DNA from: an uncultured Devosia sp.
GTDB taxonomy: Bacteria; Pseudomonadota; Alphaproteobacteria; Rhizobiales; Devosiaceae
DNA length: 64,000 nucleotides
Reading direction: 5' to 3'
NCBI RefSeq assembly: GCF_963517015.1
Contig: NZ_CAUQDV010000002.1
Location: forward strand, 62,001-126,000
Shown: piece after piece, positions 44,764 through 52,051 of the stretch
Layout: the number at the start of each line of letters is the position of its first letter
Position numbering within the stretch: position 1 is the first letter of the stretch
The notes under the pieces: model-generated
The model's input: only the letters and a program-made list of their open reading frames with translations
The model's database searches: none
Told to the model about the DNA's origin: nothing
Made by a program: the position numbers and the translations under genes

Positions 44764-46167
44764 TCAAGTTGCATTGAGTTTGGAAGCAGTGCCAAGACGC
44801 GCTGTCGGCAGACGCAGATCGACCTGCAAGCCCCCCAAAGCCGCGCGTTTCAGCTCCAGACTGCCGCCATAGACGTCCACCAGTTCCTTGACGATATCGA
44901 GCCCGAGACCTGTGCCGGGCGTTTTCTCGTCCAACCTGACACCGCGGCGCAACACTTTCCGGGCGTCTTCTTCGCTCAGACCCGCGCCATTGTCCTCGAT
45001 CTGCACCAGCAGCATGGCGCCCGTTTCACCGCGTTCGGACGAGAGCGCCACCCGCACCTGGCCCTTGGACCACTTGCAGGCATTGTCGAGCAGATTGCCC
45101 GCCATCTCCTCAAGATCGGCCTCGTCGCCGCGGAACCATGGCAAATTGGGATCGGACGCCTGGAAGGCGATGCTGACCTCGGGATGGATCTTGCGCATCA
45201 CCCGCGTCAGCCGTTCAAGGATCATTGCGGCATCGGCTTTCTTGCCAACCACCGAGGTACGGGCAGCAAGCCTGGCCCGTTCGAGATAGGTGGCGACGAT
45301 GGTGCTCATCTTCTCGCTTTCGCCCAGCACCACATCGGCCAGCGCCCCCTGCTTGGATGCGGCCTCGTTGCGCAGCACGGCGATCGGGGTCTTGAGCCCA
45401 TGGGCCAGATTGCCGACCTGGTTGCGCGCCCGCTCGATGATCTGCGCATTGGAGCGCAGCAGTTCGTTGACCTCTTCGGCCAATGGGGCAATCTCGCGCG
45501 GATAGGTGCCGCCGAGGGTCACGCTCTCGCCTTCGCGCACGCTTTCAATGGCGGCGCTCAGCTTGTCGATGGGCCGCATGGCGAAGCGGGCGACGATGGC
45601 GCTCATGATGGCCAGCATCACGCCCACGGCACCCAGCACGATAAAGGCCTGACCGCGGAAGTCGCCGACGAGATCGAGAATTTCGCTCAGGTTACCGGTG
45701 ACGACGATCTGGTAGGTGGTGGGGGCCACAGTGACCGTCCGCTCCACCACGCGCATGCGCGTGCCAAAGGCATCGTCCAGCACTTCGGTGCGCCGCCCGC
45801 GGCTATCGCGCTCGCCATCGAGCACGGGCATGTCGATGCCCACCGCAGAGGTGGAGAGATTGTAGAGCGTTCCATTGGCATCGCGGATCGCCCAATACCA
45901 GCCCGAGCGCGGACGGTCGAAACGCGGATCGCTGAGCGTAATCGCGCTGCTGGTCGGATCGCCCGTTTCCAGCAGCGAACCGGTCAGGCTCTCGACCTGA
46001 AAATCCAGCGATTCCGACAGCGACGTATCCAGCGCGCGCGAATAAAGGTCCGTCAGCAGGAAGCCGGTCGCCACCAGCGCCACGACTAGCCAGCCCGCCG
46101 AGAGCCAGAACAACGAGGCCGCAATCGAGCCCTTGCGCAGGGACGTCCCCTGCGACTTGGTGGCCAC
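44764..46167 (-). CDS. feuQ: Sensor histidine kinase FeuQ
   Basis: A 467-residue kinase: helix 1 (LFWLSAGWLVVALVATGFLLT), a ~145-residue periplasmic domain, helix 2 (AFIVLGAVGVMLAIMSAIVARFA), HAMP, an H box of the unusual form GNLAHGLKTPIAVL, and HATPase (NLLDNACKWSK, DNGAGLSEED, GTGLGLDIV). This H-box and the PhoQ-like layout match rhizobial FeuQ, which with FeuP controls cyclic glucan export and envelope functions. A small PepSY-like periplasmic protein gene and the regulator lie immediately upstream, as in feuNPQ of Sinorhizobium. GTG 46167 is the start. Confidence 0.88.
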   Translation of the reverse strand: MATKSQGTSLRKGSIAASLFWLSAGWLVVALVATGFLLTDLYSRALDTSLSESLDFQVESLTGSLLETGDPTSSAITLSDPRFDRPRSGWYWAIRDANGTLYNLSTSAVGIDMPVLDGERDSRGRRTEVLDDAFGTRMRVVERTVTVAPTTYQIVVTGNLSEILDLVGDFRGQAFIVLGAVGVMLAIMSAIVARFAMRPIDKLSAAIESVREGESVTLGGTYPREIAPLAEEVNELLRSNAQIIERARNQVGNLAHGLKTPIAVLRNEAASKQGALADVVLGESEKMSTIVATYLERARLAARTSVVGKKADAAMILERLTRVMRKIHPEVSIAFQASDPNLPWFRGDEADLEEMAGNLLDNACKWSKGQVRVALSSERGETGAMLLVQIEDNGAGLSEEDARKVLRRGVRLDEKTPGTGLGLDIVKELVDVYGGSLELKRAALGGLQVDLRLPTARLGTASKLNAT

Positions 46168-46194
46168 GTTGCTGTCGCCCGGCGCGGTCAGCGC

Positions 46195-46854
46195 TTAATC
46201 CTCGGCAATCTGGTAGCCAAGTCCGCGGACTGTCTGGATGCAATCATCGGGCAGCTTCTTGCGCAGGCGGCCGACGAAAACCTCGATCGTATTGCTGTCG
46301 CGGTCGAAATCCTGATCGTAGAGATGCTCGGTCAGCTCGGTTCGCGAAATGACCTTGCCCTTGTGATGCATCAGATAGCTCAGCAGGCGCAATTCGTGGC
46401 TGGTCAGCTTCACCGACTGGCCATCGACCGTCACCTTGCCAGACTTGGTATCGAGCCGCACCGGGCCGGAGACGATTTCATTGGAGGCAAGACCTGCTGC
46501 CCGCCGCACCAAGGCGCGTAGCCGGGCCAGCACTTCTTCCATGTGGAAGGGCTTGGCGACATAGTCGTCGGCGCCGGCGTCGATCCCCTGTACCTTGTCG
46601 CTCCAGCGATCGCGCGCCGTCAGCAGCAGCACCGGCGTGGTCTTGCCAGCGCGGCGCCATTCCTCGAGCACCGAAAGCCCATCCATGCGCGGCAGGCCGA
46701 TATCGAGCACCACGGCATCATAGGGCTCCGTGTCGCCCAGGAAGTGCCCCTCCTCGCCGTCAAAGGCCACGTCCACCGCATAACCGGCTTCGGTCAGCGC
46801 TTCCTTGAGTTGGCGATTGAGATTGGTGTCGTCCTCGACAACAAGAATTCGCAT
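46195..46854 (-). CDS. feuP: Response regulator FeuP
   Basis: A 219-residue OmpR-family regulator. The receiver has MRILVVEDDTNLNRQLKEAL, the acceptor aspartate in DAVVLDIGLPRMDG and AKPFHMEEVL; the winged helix has LTSHELRLLSYLMHHKGKVISRTELTEHLYDQ and the recognition region SNTIEVFVGRLRKKL. It belongs to the PhoP/FeuP branch. It lies 27 bases upstream of feuQ and 27 bases downstream of the small PepSY-like gene. FeuP activates ndvA-type glucan export genes in rhizobia; targets here are not visible. FeuPQ and the cyc (ccmIEFH) genes were both tied to high-affinity iron uptake in Rhizobium leguminosarum, as I recall. Confidence 0.9.
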   Translation of the reverse strand: MRILVVEDDTNLNRQLKEALTEAGYAVDVAFDGEEGHFLGDTEPYDAVVLDIGLPRMDGLSVLEEWRRAGKTTPVLLLTARDRWSDKVQGIDAGADDYVAKPFHMEEVLARLRALVRRAAGLASNEIVSGPVRLDTKSGKVTVDGQSVKLTSHELRLLSYLMHHKGKVISRTELTEHLYDQDFDRDSNTIEVFVGRLRKKLPDDCIQTVRGLGYQIAED

Positions 46855-46881
46855 GGCGCACCCGTGCCCTTGTTTTTGGTC

Positions 46882-47175
46882 TTATTGCGCGTTGATCGTC
46901 AGGTTCTGCGCCGTCCCATCGGCACTCAGCACCCCGATGATCCAGACATAGCGCCCGCCCTGGTCGCAGAGGCGGAAGTTCAGAATCTGATCCGCACTAT
47001 AGCCCGCCGAGGCCACGGCGTCATACTGGCTCATGATCTGGCCGGAGCTGATCAGCGCCTGGATTTCCGCCGAGCTGTCGATACAGGCCTGCGCCTGGGC
47101 AGCACCGGCCGAAGCCAGGCCAAGCATCAGCGCCATGGCAATAGGAGCAAGAGTTTTGAGGGTCACGGTTTTCAT
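46882..47175 (-). CDS. feuN: Small periplasmic PepSY-like protein, probable FeuN
   Basis: A 97-residue secreted protein with a signal peptide (LAPIAMALMLGLASAGAAQAQA) and a PepSY-like mature part: QYDAVASAGYSADQILNFRLCDQGGRYVWIIGVLSADGTAQNLTINAQ, with two cysteines (one near the mature start, one in FRLCDQ) that could pair. In Sinorhizobium meliloti a small periplasmic protein, FeuN, encoded upstream of feuP, holds back the FeuQ kinase and is essential, to my recollection. Position, size and location fit, so FeuN is the best assignment; sequence identity to it was not checked. It is the first gene of the operon. Confidence 0.7.
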   Translation of the reverse strand: MKTVTLKTLAPIAMALMLGLASAGAAQAQACIDSSAEIQALISSGQIMSQYDAVASAGYSADQILNFRLCDQGGRYVWIIGVLSADGTAQNLTINAQ

Positions 47176-47234
47176 GAGAACAGGTTATGCCGCCGTTGCT
47201 GAATGGGACATGAATAAGGCAAGGGCGGCGAAGG

Positions 47235-47429
47235 CTAGAGTTTGATGGACGAGCCAGCGTCGCGAAGGATGCTGTTGGCAGTATGGCGGCTCATCAGGTT
47301 GCGCGGCACCGTAACGACTTTCCCATGAGCGTTGGTCCACTTCTCGTGTGAACCCTTGGCATTGATCAAATAGCGAAAACCGTTGGCTTTCAATATCTTT
47401 ACGACGGATGCGTAATATCCGTCGACCAC
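47235..47429 (-). CDS. hicA: HicA family toxin (mRNA interferase)
   Basis: A 64-residue double-stranded-RNA-binding-fold toxin. The family motif KGSHEKWTNAHGKVVTVPRN contains the catalytic histidine in GSH, and SILRDAGSS is the usual C-terminus. HicA cleaves mRNA and tmRNA. It starts at GTG 47429, one base after the stop of an upstream DUF1902 gene. Order is antitoxin first, the reverse of hicAB but common for DUF1902-HicA modules. It is full length. Confidence 0.9.
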   Translation of the reverse strand: MVDGYYASVVKILKANGFRYLINAKGSHEKWTNAHGKVVTVPRNLMSRHTANSILRDAGSSIKL

Positions 47430-47430
47430 A

Positions 47431-47679
47431 TCAAGCCGCCTTGCCTGTGGGCCGTTGCCAGAGGATGGCAGGGATCAGGTCTTCAGGAGCCATCGACTTC
47501 AGGTCTTCCGGACTGACATGGTTCGCCATGACGAGGCCCGGTGCCAGATCCATCATGACCTCCTCGAATTCCTCGATTGTAGGTGCTTCGATGTGAAAGC
47601 CAAAGATGTCGCTCTCTGAGTAAAATACCTTCGCTTCATCGTCCCAGTGAGCCGTGACGCTGAACATGCGCTTCGCCAT
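47431..47679 (-). CDS. DUF1902 protein, HicB-like antitoxin (second of two)
   Basis: An 82-residue DUF1902 protein (SVTAHWDDEAKVFYSESDIFGFHIEAPTIEEFEEVMMDLAPGLVMAN). DUF1902 resembles the N-terminal, partly degraded RNase H-like half of HicB: A-x-W-D-x-E-A-x-V-W/F then G-x-x-x-E-A-x-T-I. The C-terminal tail (LIPAILWQRPTGKAA) probably wraps the toxin. It directly precedes hicA and is the likeliest antitoxin. No DNA-binding domain is present, so operon repression would need another protein. Confidence 0.88.
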   Translation of the reverse strand: MAKRMFSVTAHWDDEAKVFYSESDIFGFHIEAPTIEEFEEVMMDLAPGLVMANHVSPEDLKSMAPEDLIPAILWQRPTGKAA

Positions 47680-47682
47680 GCT

Positions 47683-47862
47683 TCACTCTCCCTTGAGCCC
47701 ATTGAGTTCGATCAAATCCGAGATCGCTCCCAGCACCTTCATATTGAACGCTTCGATTGTCTCTGCTTCTACGCTCAAACCATCGATATCCGTGCTGGAC
47801 GCGACCCAGACTTGGGCTTCGCTGTCCCATTGAGCGCGCACGGCGATTGAGGAGTGCTTCAT
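47683..47862 (-). CDS. DUF1902 protein, HicB-like (first of two)
   Basis: A 59-residue DUF1902 protein (IAVRAQWDSEAQVWVASSTDIDGLSVEAETIEAFNMKVLGAISDLIELNG) related to the next gene but shorter at the C-terminus, stopping where the RNase H-like core ends. The start ATG 47862 has a GCGAAGGC ribosome site; the frame is open 15 codons further upstream without support. It is separated from the second DUF1902 gene by three bases. Two copies before one hicA suggest a duplication followed by divergence, or one antitoxin for an unlinked toxin. Confidence 0.85.
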   Translation of the reverse strand: MKHSSIAVRAQWDSEAQVWVASSTDIDGLSVEAETIEAFNMKVLGAISDLIELNGLKGE

Positions 47863-47922
47863 GATGCCTTCGCCTGTTTCCGTTTCAATATCGGACAGGC
47901 AAGGCAAAGTTGCAATGATCCC

Positions 47923-48669
47923 TCAAGCCCGGCCGATATCCCCCTTCAGCCCCTTACGCAGGAAGAGTACGGCCAGGGCTTCCATCACCAGTTGACCGGC
48001 CGAGCTGCTGTCGAGCGATGGCAGGTCCATGCCCAGCATCTGCAGAACGCCGGCAACGAGCATGAAGGCGGAGACGATATAGGTCTTGTAGCCGTTGAGA
48101 AGGTCCATGATGGTTTTCCTATCAGGGGTTTGATTTTCAAGAGAGTTTCCGGCGACGGCCAGCGCCGCCTTGCGCACCGAGGTGACGCGCGCGGTCCAGC
48201 CACGGCCGAAGGTGGAGAAGGTTGTGAGACGCTGGAGGAAGCCGAGTCGCTGCTCGCAGAGCGTCGCGACAAGGCCTGCAGCAGAGCGCTTACCGATCGC
48301 CGCCAATGTCAGTGGTCCGATGATCCCGTCGGCCACGACACCGACTGCCGACTGCAATGCCTTGATGGCGCGGTCGGGCCCGGAATTGACGGCATAATCG
48401 AACAGCGCCAGATCGAGGCCCGCCGGCAGCGCCTCGGCCCGGCAGCGGTCCCAGTAGCTGGCGCGATAAATCCGCGCTGCCTCATCGCGCTTGAGGTCTT
48501 TCACGGCCTGTTTGGGCAGGTTCCACCAGGGCGAGACCTCTCGCCAGCGCGCAAGGGTCTTGTGGGTAATGCCCAGATTGGTCGCGCCGCCGGGGTCCTG
48601 CGGATGGTCGGCATAGCCGCCCTCGTGGCGCAGCACCTCGTCTAGGCAGATGTCAAACCGGTCAGCCAT
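47923..48669 (-). CDS. Phage-type endolysin (GH108) fused in frame to a small holin-like membrane segment
   Basis: A 248-residue frame. Residues 1-~90 are a glycoside hydrolase family 108 (N-acetylmuramidase) domain with the catalytic glutamate in LRHEGGYADHPQDPGGATNLGITHKTL; ~90-175 is the linked peptidoglycan-binding part (FDYAVNSGPDRAIKALQ, VADGIIGPLTLAAIG). The last ~61 residues form a different protein type: YKTYIVSAFMLVAGVLQMLGM then VMEALAVLFLRKG, two hydrophobic segments. That piece has its own ATG (48108) with an AGGAAAA ribosome site, so it may be made separately (47923-48108). The ATG 48669 overlaps the stop of the GTA fusion gene by 8 bases. Confidence 0.87.
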   Translation of the reverse strand: MADRFDICLDEVLRHEGGYADHPQDPGGATNLGITHKTLARWREVSPWWNLPKQAVKDLKRDEAARIYRASYWDRCRAEALPAGLDLALFDYAVNSGPDRAIKALQSAVGVVADGIIGPLTLAAIGKRSAAGLVATLCEQRLGFLQRLTTFSTFGRGWTARVTSVRKAALAVAGNSLENQTPDRKTIMDLLNGYKTYIVSAFMLVAGVLQMLGMDLPSLDSSSAGQLVMEALAVLFLRKGLKGDIGRA

Positions 48670-50944
48670 GAAACACTCCCTGCGCCGCGTGTCCGGCGCC
48701 GAGCACCGGGCTGATATGGGCGATGGTGAAGGTGAAAGCCGCTGCCGGCCCACCGAAGTCGGCGAGCTGCTGCGCGGCGGAATAGGTGGCGAATGGCGTT
48801 GCGCAGTCGAACTGGCGCGACACGGCGGCAATCGTCACGCGATAGAGCTCCGGACTGTGTTCGAGCGGGCTTTCCGCCACGCCCCAGCCATCGCCATCGG
48901 CCCGGCTGCAGCGCGTCCAGTGCAGCGCAATATCGCCCCCTGCCCGCCTCGCGCGCAGATGTACCGGCGGCAGCGGCAGAGCCGGACCAAGCCCCGTCGC
49001 AACCGACAGGCTCGTCCCCTCCACATCCCGCGCTCCGGCATAGATGCGCAACGCCCGGCTTTCGCCCAGATATTGCGTCTCGACCGGCAGGCCCCCGTCG
49101 CGCCGATTCAGCACGAAGACGCGCCGGCCCGTGGATGCCGGCCGCATGGCCGGCCCAGTCCCCTCCTGCCCGCGCAGTAATTGGCTCAGCCGATAGCGGC
49201 CCGGCGCCACCAGTTCGGCCCTGGCAAAACCAACGATCTCCCAGTCGCCGGCATCGGTCTCCACCGCCAGCCGATTGCTGCCGGCCAGCACCGCGCGTTC
49301 ATCCGCTGCGGCCAGATGCCCGGCGAAGAGATTGATCTCGATGGCATTCGCCCGATCCCATACGCCCAGCGGTCCGGGTCGCAGCGGCGCCAACAGTTCA
49401 CCGACCAGTCCGCGCCGCCCAATCTCGACCAGGCTCAATCCCGTCGCGTCATCCACCACCTGCACCACGCCCGGCCAGGGCTGGGCATGGGTGGCCAGAA
49501 CCAGCCGGCTCCGCGTCGGCTCGCCTGGCAGCGGCGGCAGATGCGCCGCGACGACCAGCGGCAGAGACCTCGGCGCGACACCCGTCCCCTGCGTCAAGCC
49601 CCGATCGACGCCCGTCGCCACGGCCAGCCCCGAGAGCAGCCCATGCGCGACAACCTTCCGCGCCAGTCCATCTCGGATCTCGCCGATCTCGAACGGCCCT
49701 TCGGCCAATCCGTCGATCTCGATCAGGTCGCCCGGCTCCAGCGCCAGCGCGCTCGGCGGCAGGGTCAGTTCCAATGTCTCGCGCCGCGCTGCACGGCCAT
49801 CGAGCATGCGTTCCGCAGCCAGCCTGGCGCTCGCGCCATCCAGCGTCAGCGCCAGGCTTTCGCCAACCAGCGGACCATCACCCGCGATCATCGCCGTCAC
49901 GGTGGCCGCGAGGTAATCGCGCTCGCGATCCTGATAGGTCAGCGCCAGCCGACCCGGCATTTCGGCCGGATCACCCGAGCGCCGTGACAGCACCGCGCCG
50001 TCGTCCCGCACCAGATCATCCGGCGCGAAGGTGGTCGCCACCACCCGCCGCGCCTTGCCCTGATGCAATCCATCACGCCGATTGCGCAGCGTCAGCCCGC
50101 TCGCTTCCACCAGAGGCTCCAGCGCCTGCCTTGCCGTGGTGGCACTACCCAGCACGCAGCCGGTGACAAAAGGCGCGGCCGGCTCGGCGGTAAGCCTCAC
50201 CCCATGCTCCGCCGCGACGGCCTCGGCCAGTTCATCCATGCCCATGCCACCCAGCCGGCCAGTCAGCCAATGGCCATTGCGATGGTTCTCGCCATCGCTC
50301 CAGACCTCGGTCAGCGCCGGAAAGGCCGGATAGGGCCGCGCGTCCCAGGTCCACAGATACAGCCGCTCGACATCCACCATGCCGGGCGGATTGTTGGCCG
50401 GATCGCGCCAGAAGTGCTGATGCGCGCGCAACACCTGACGCTGGATCAGCGCATCCGGCGTGCCACGCGAAAAATATGGCCGCCCGTCCTCGGCGCTCTT
50501 GGCGTCGCCGAAAATATTGGGCTGGTTGGCCCCCTTGTCGACCGCGCCGCAGCCGAGTTCGGTGAACCAGGCGGCGGCAAATTGTGGCCCGCGAAACCGG
50601 TCCGGGTCCGAGGCCGACATCAGCATGGCCTCGACCCCATTGGGCCATTCCAGGCGGTGGCCCTTGATCGTCGGCTGTTCGCCATTGGCACAGACGTCGA
50701 CAATGCCGCTTTCGCCCCGCACCATGATCGACATGGCCTCTGCCATGGTCTCGCCCACCAGGGCGATGGGTGACACCTGTCGTGCCGCAAGGCTGCGCAC
50801 CCATTCGGCGCCGGTTCGCGTCTTGCCGCAACCACGCCCGCCCATGAAGAGCCAGGTGGTCCAGTCGCCCGCGGGCTCGCGCTGCTGCTCGTAGGCCCAG
50901 TGCGACCAGTCGAAATATCGCGTTAAGACGCCCTTGTCGGACAT
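48662..50944 (-). CDS. Chimeric gene: GTA large terminase N-terminus fused to C-terminal half of GTA ORFg15-type tail protein
   Basis: One uninterrupted 760-codon frame made of two unrelated GTA genes. Residues 1-~125 are the ORFg2 large terminase: WLFMGGRGCGKTRTGAEWVRSL (Walker A), ALVGETMAEAMSIMVRGESGI, WPNGVEAMLMSASDPDRFRGPQFAAAW. There the terminase should continue with the Walker B aspartate-glutamate; instead, at FTELGCGAVDKGANQPNIF, it turns into the end of the TIM-barrel-like domain of the ORFg15 host-specificity protein and follows that protein to its C-terminus (YLWTWDARPYPAFPALTEVWSDG, GHWLTGRLGG, LSQLLRGQEGT). Junction lies near 50555-50572. Packaging cannot work without Walker B and the nuclease domain. 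Portal, protease, capsid and tail genes are absent. The start at 50944 is likely; ATGs at 50980 and 50989 overlap the previous gene. Confidence 0.9.
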   Translation of the reverse strand: MSDKGVLTRYFDWSHWAYEQQREPAGDWTTWLFMGGRGCGKTRTGAEWVRSLAARQVSPIALVGETMAEAMSIMVRGESGIVDVCANGEQPTIKGHRLEWPNGVEAMLMSASDPDRFRGPQFAAAWFTELGCGAVDKGANQPNIFGDAKSAEDGRPYFSRGTPDALIQRQVLRAHQHFWRDPANNPPGMVDVERLYLWTWDARPYPAFPALTEVWSDGENHRNGHWLTGRLGGMGMDELAEAVAAEHGVRLTAEPAAPFVTGCVLGSATTARQALEPLVEASGLTLRNRRDGLHQGKARRVVATTFAPDDLVRDDGAVLSRRSGDPAEMPGRLALTYQDRERDYLAATVTAMIAGDGPLVGESLALTLDGASARLAAERMLDGRAARRETLELTLPPSALALEPGDLIEIDGLAEGPFEIGEIRDGLARKVVAHGLLSGLAVATGVDRGLTQGTGVAPRSLPLVVAAHLPPLPGEPTRSRLVLATHAQPWPGVVQVVDDATGLSLVEIGRRGLVGELLAPLRPGPLGVWDRANAIEINLFAGHLAAADERAVLAGSNRLAVETDAGDWEIVGFARAELVAPGRYRLSQLLRGQEGTGPAMRPASTGRRVFVLNRRDGGLPVETQYLGESRALRIYAGARDVEGTSLSVATGLGPALPLPPVHLRARRAGGDIALHWTRCSRADGDGWGVAESPLEHSPELYRVTIAAVSRQFDCATPFATYSAAQQLADFGGPAAAFTFTIAHISPVLGAGHAAQGVFHG

Positions 50945-50966
50945 GGCGCCGACTTTTCGAGCGATA

Positions 50967-51389
50967 CTACCGCCGGCCATATTGTTCAATGCGCTTGATC
51001 AGCTTGGCCCGGATATCGGAGATGTCGCGCTTCTGCGGCAGGATCTCCACCTTGCTCTCAGCCGCTTCGATGCTGGCCACTTTCTCGTAAGCTTTGACGA
51101 TTTCGCCCAACTGCTGGGTCTCCTTGTCACCGAGCCTGTCGCCGGGCTCATTTCCTAGCTTGACCATCTGCCCCTCGAGCAGTCCGATCAGGCGTGAAAG
51201 TGTGGAGGTCCGGCGGTTGTTCCCGCGCAACCGGCGCGACAACCAGCGGTCCTTGCGCTGGCGATTTTCTAGGCTTCCCTTGGTCACACCGAACTGGCTG
51301 CAAATCTCTCGGATCGGCACATCCGTCGTCTCATAGGCGCGCCGGATCGCGGCCCAGTCCGGACCGTTGCCATCGTTTGGTGCTGTCAT
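50967..51389 (-). CDS. Terminase small-subunit-like protein (GTA ORFg1 position)
   Basis: A 140-residue protein with an N-terminal helix-turn-helix of the kind seen in phage small terminases (DWAAIRRAYETTDVPIREICSQFGVTKGSLENRQRKDRWLSRRLRG), then a helical region with a Lys/Glu-rich dimerisation stretch (QQLGEIVKAYEKVASIEAAESKVEILP) and a C-terminal basic segment. It lies just upstream of the terminase fragment in the position of RcGTA ORFg1. ATG 51389 begins the domain cleanly; the frame is open further but unsupported. DNA recognition for packaging would be its normal role; with the large subunit broken it is probably idle. Confidence 0.78.
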   Translation of the reverse strand: MTAPNDGNGPDWAAIRRAYETTDVPIREICSQFGVTKGSLENRQRKDRWLSRRLRGNNRRTSTLSRLIGLLEGQMVKLGNEPGDRLGDKETQQLGEIVKAYEKVASIEAAESKVEILPQKRDISDIRAKLIKRIEQYGRR

Positions 51390-51613
51390 GATTTCCCCGG
51401 CCTCCGGATCAGCGCCGTAGCGTCCTGACCCACTTGTCCGACCATGCCATAACCATAGCACCCCAGCGTCACGCGGGGATAAGTCCCTCGAAAACAGGCA
51501 GTTGTTTCCGCCGATACTGTTGCCAGATAACAATTCTTTTTTCTTGCGCGCGGTAAAATTCAATCATCATAAACAACCTTGGCGCATCGTCTTGCGACAG
51601 GGGGAACATCAAC

Positions 51614-51919
51614 ATGCCGCGTGAAGTCGAGCGTTACATCCGCATCCAGGAAAAGGGCCCGGCAAAGGGCGATGCCCCGGTCACCTGGCGCACGCTGCCC
51701 AATTGCGACAAGGTCCCGGTCTGGGAAACCGCCAAGGCGCAAAAGATCGACGAGGGCCAGACCGAGCCGGTCACCGTCCACATCTTCCATATCCCGCATG
51801 TCCCAAAGGTCAGCCGCGGCCATCGCGTGCTCTATCTGGGCCTGCCCTTCTCGGTGGCCGAAGTCTCCAATAGCCCGCAATTGCTGGGGCTCGAACTGCG
51901 GTGCCGGGCGGAAGGCTAG
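51614..51919 (+). CDS. Hypothetical protein, 101 aa
   Basis: A 101-residue frame with GC-rich third codon positions and a GGGGAA ribosome site before ATG 51614. The product is soluble and beta-rich (REVERYIRIQEKGPAKG; VTWRTLPNCDKVPVWE; VTVHIFHIPHVPKVSRGHRVLYLGLPFSVAEV). Two cysteines are not in a motif. I do not recognise it. It is transcribed away from the GTA relic, on the opposite strand, and converges with the autotransporter gene. It may be cargo of the same accessory region. Confidence 0.6.
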   Translation: MPREVERYIRIQEKGPAKGDAPVTWRTLPNCDKVPVWETAKAQKIDEGQTEPVTVHIFHIPHVPKVSRGHRVLYLGLPFSVAEVSNSPQLLGLELRCRAEG

Positions 51920-51983
51920 GCGTCGCGCCGGCCCCGACGGACAGTGCCAACGAGTGTCGTGCAAAAAGATACGGCATCCGTTT

Positions 51984-52001
51984 AAGACCCGTTTTGGTCT
52001 T
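51984..52001. terminator. Weak hairpin between two convergent genes
   Basis: AAGACC (51984-51989) and GGTCTT (51996-52001) pair around a 6-base CGTTTT loop, with TTT on the left and TTC on the right. It lies between the 101-residue gene and the end of the autotransporter gene and could stop transcription from both sides. The short stem keeps confidence low. Confidence 0.35.
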
Positions 52002-52051
52002 TCGCCGCATTCAACCACTTGCCGACAGCGGTTGTGGCCCGGTTGTTCCGG

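Noticed and set aside
44737..46089. A 450-codon + strand frame opposite feuQ
   Set aside because: Antisense shadow; the kinase motifs on the - strand are complete.
47923..51389. An active prophage
   Set aside because: No integrase, repressor, capsid, portal or tail-tube gene and no attachment-site repeat is visible; the homology is to GTA genes, with the structural core deleted.
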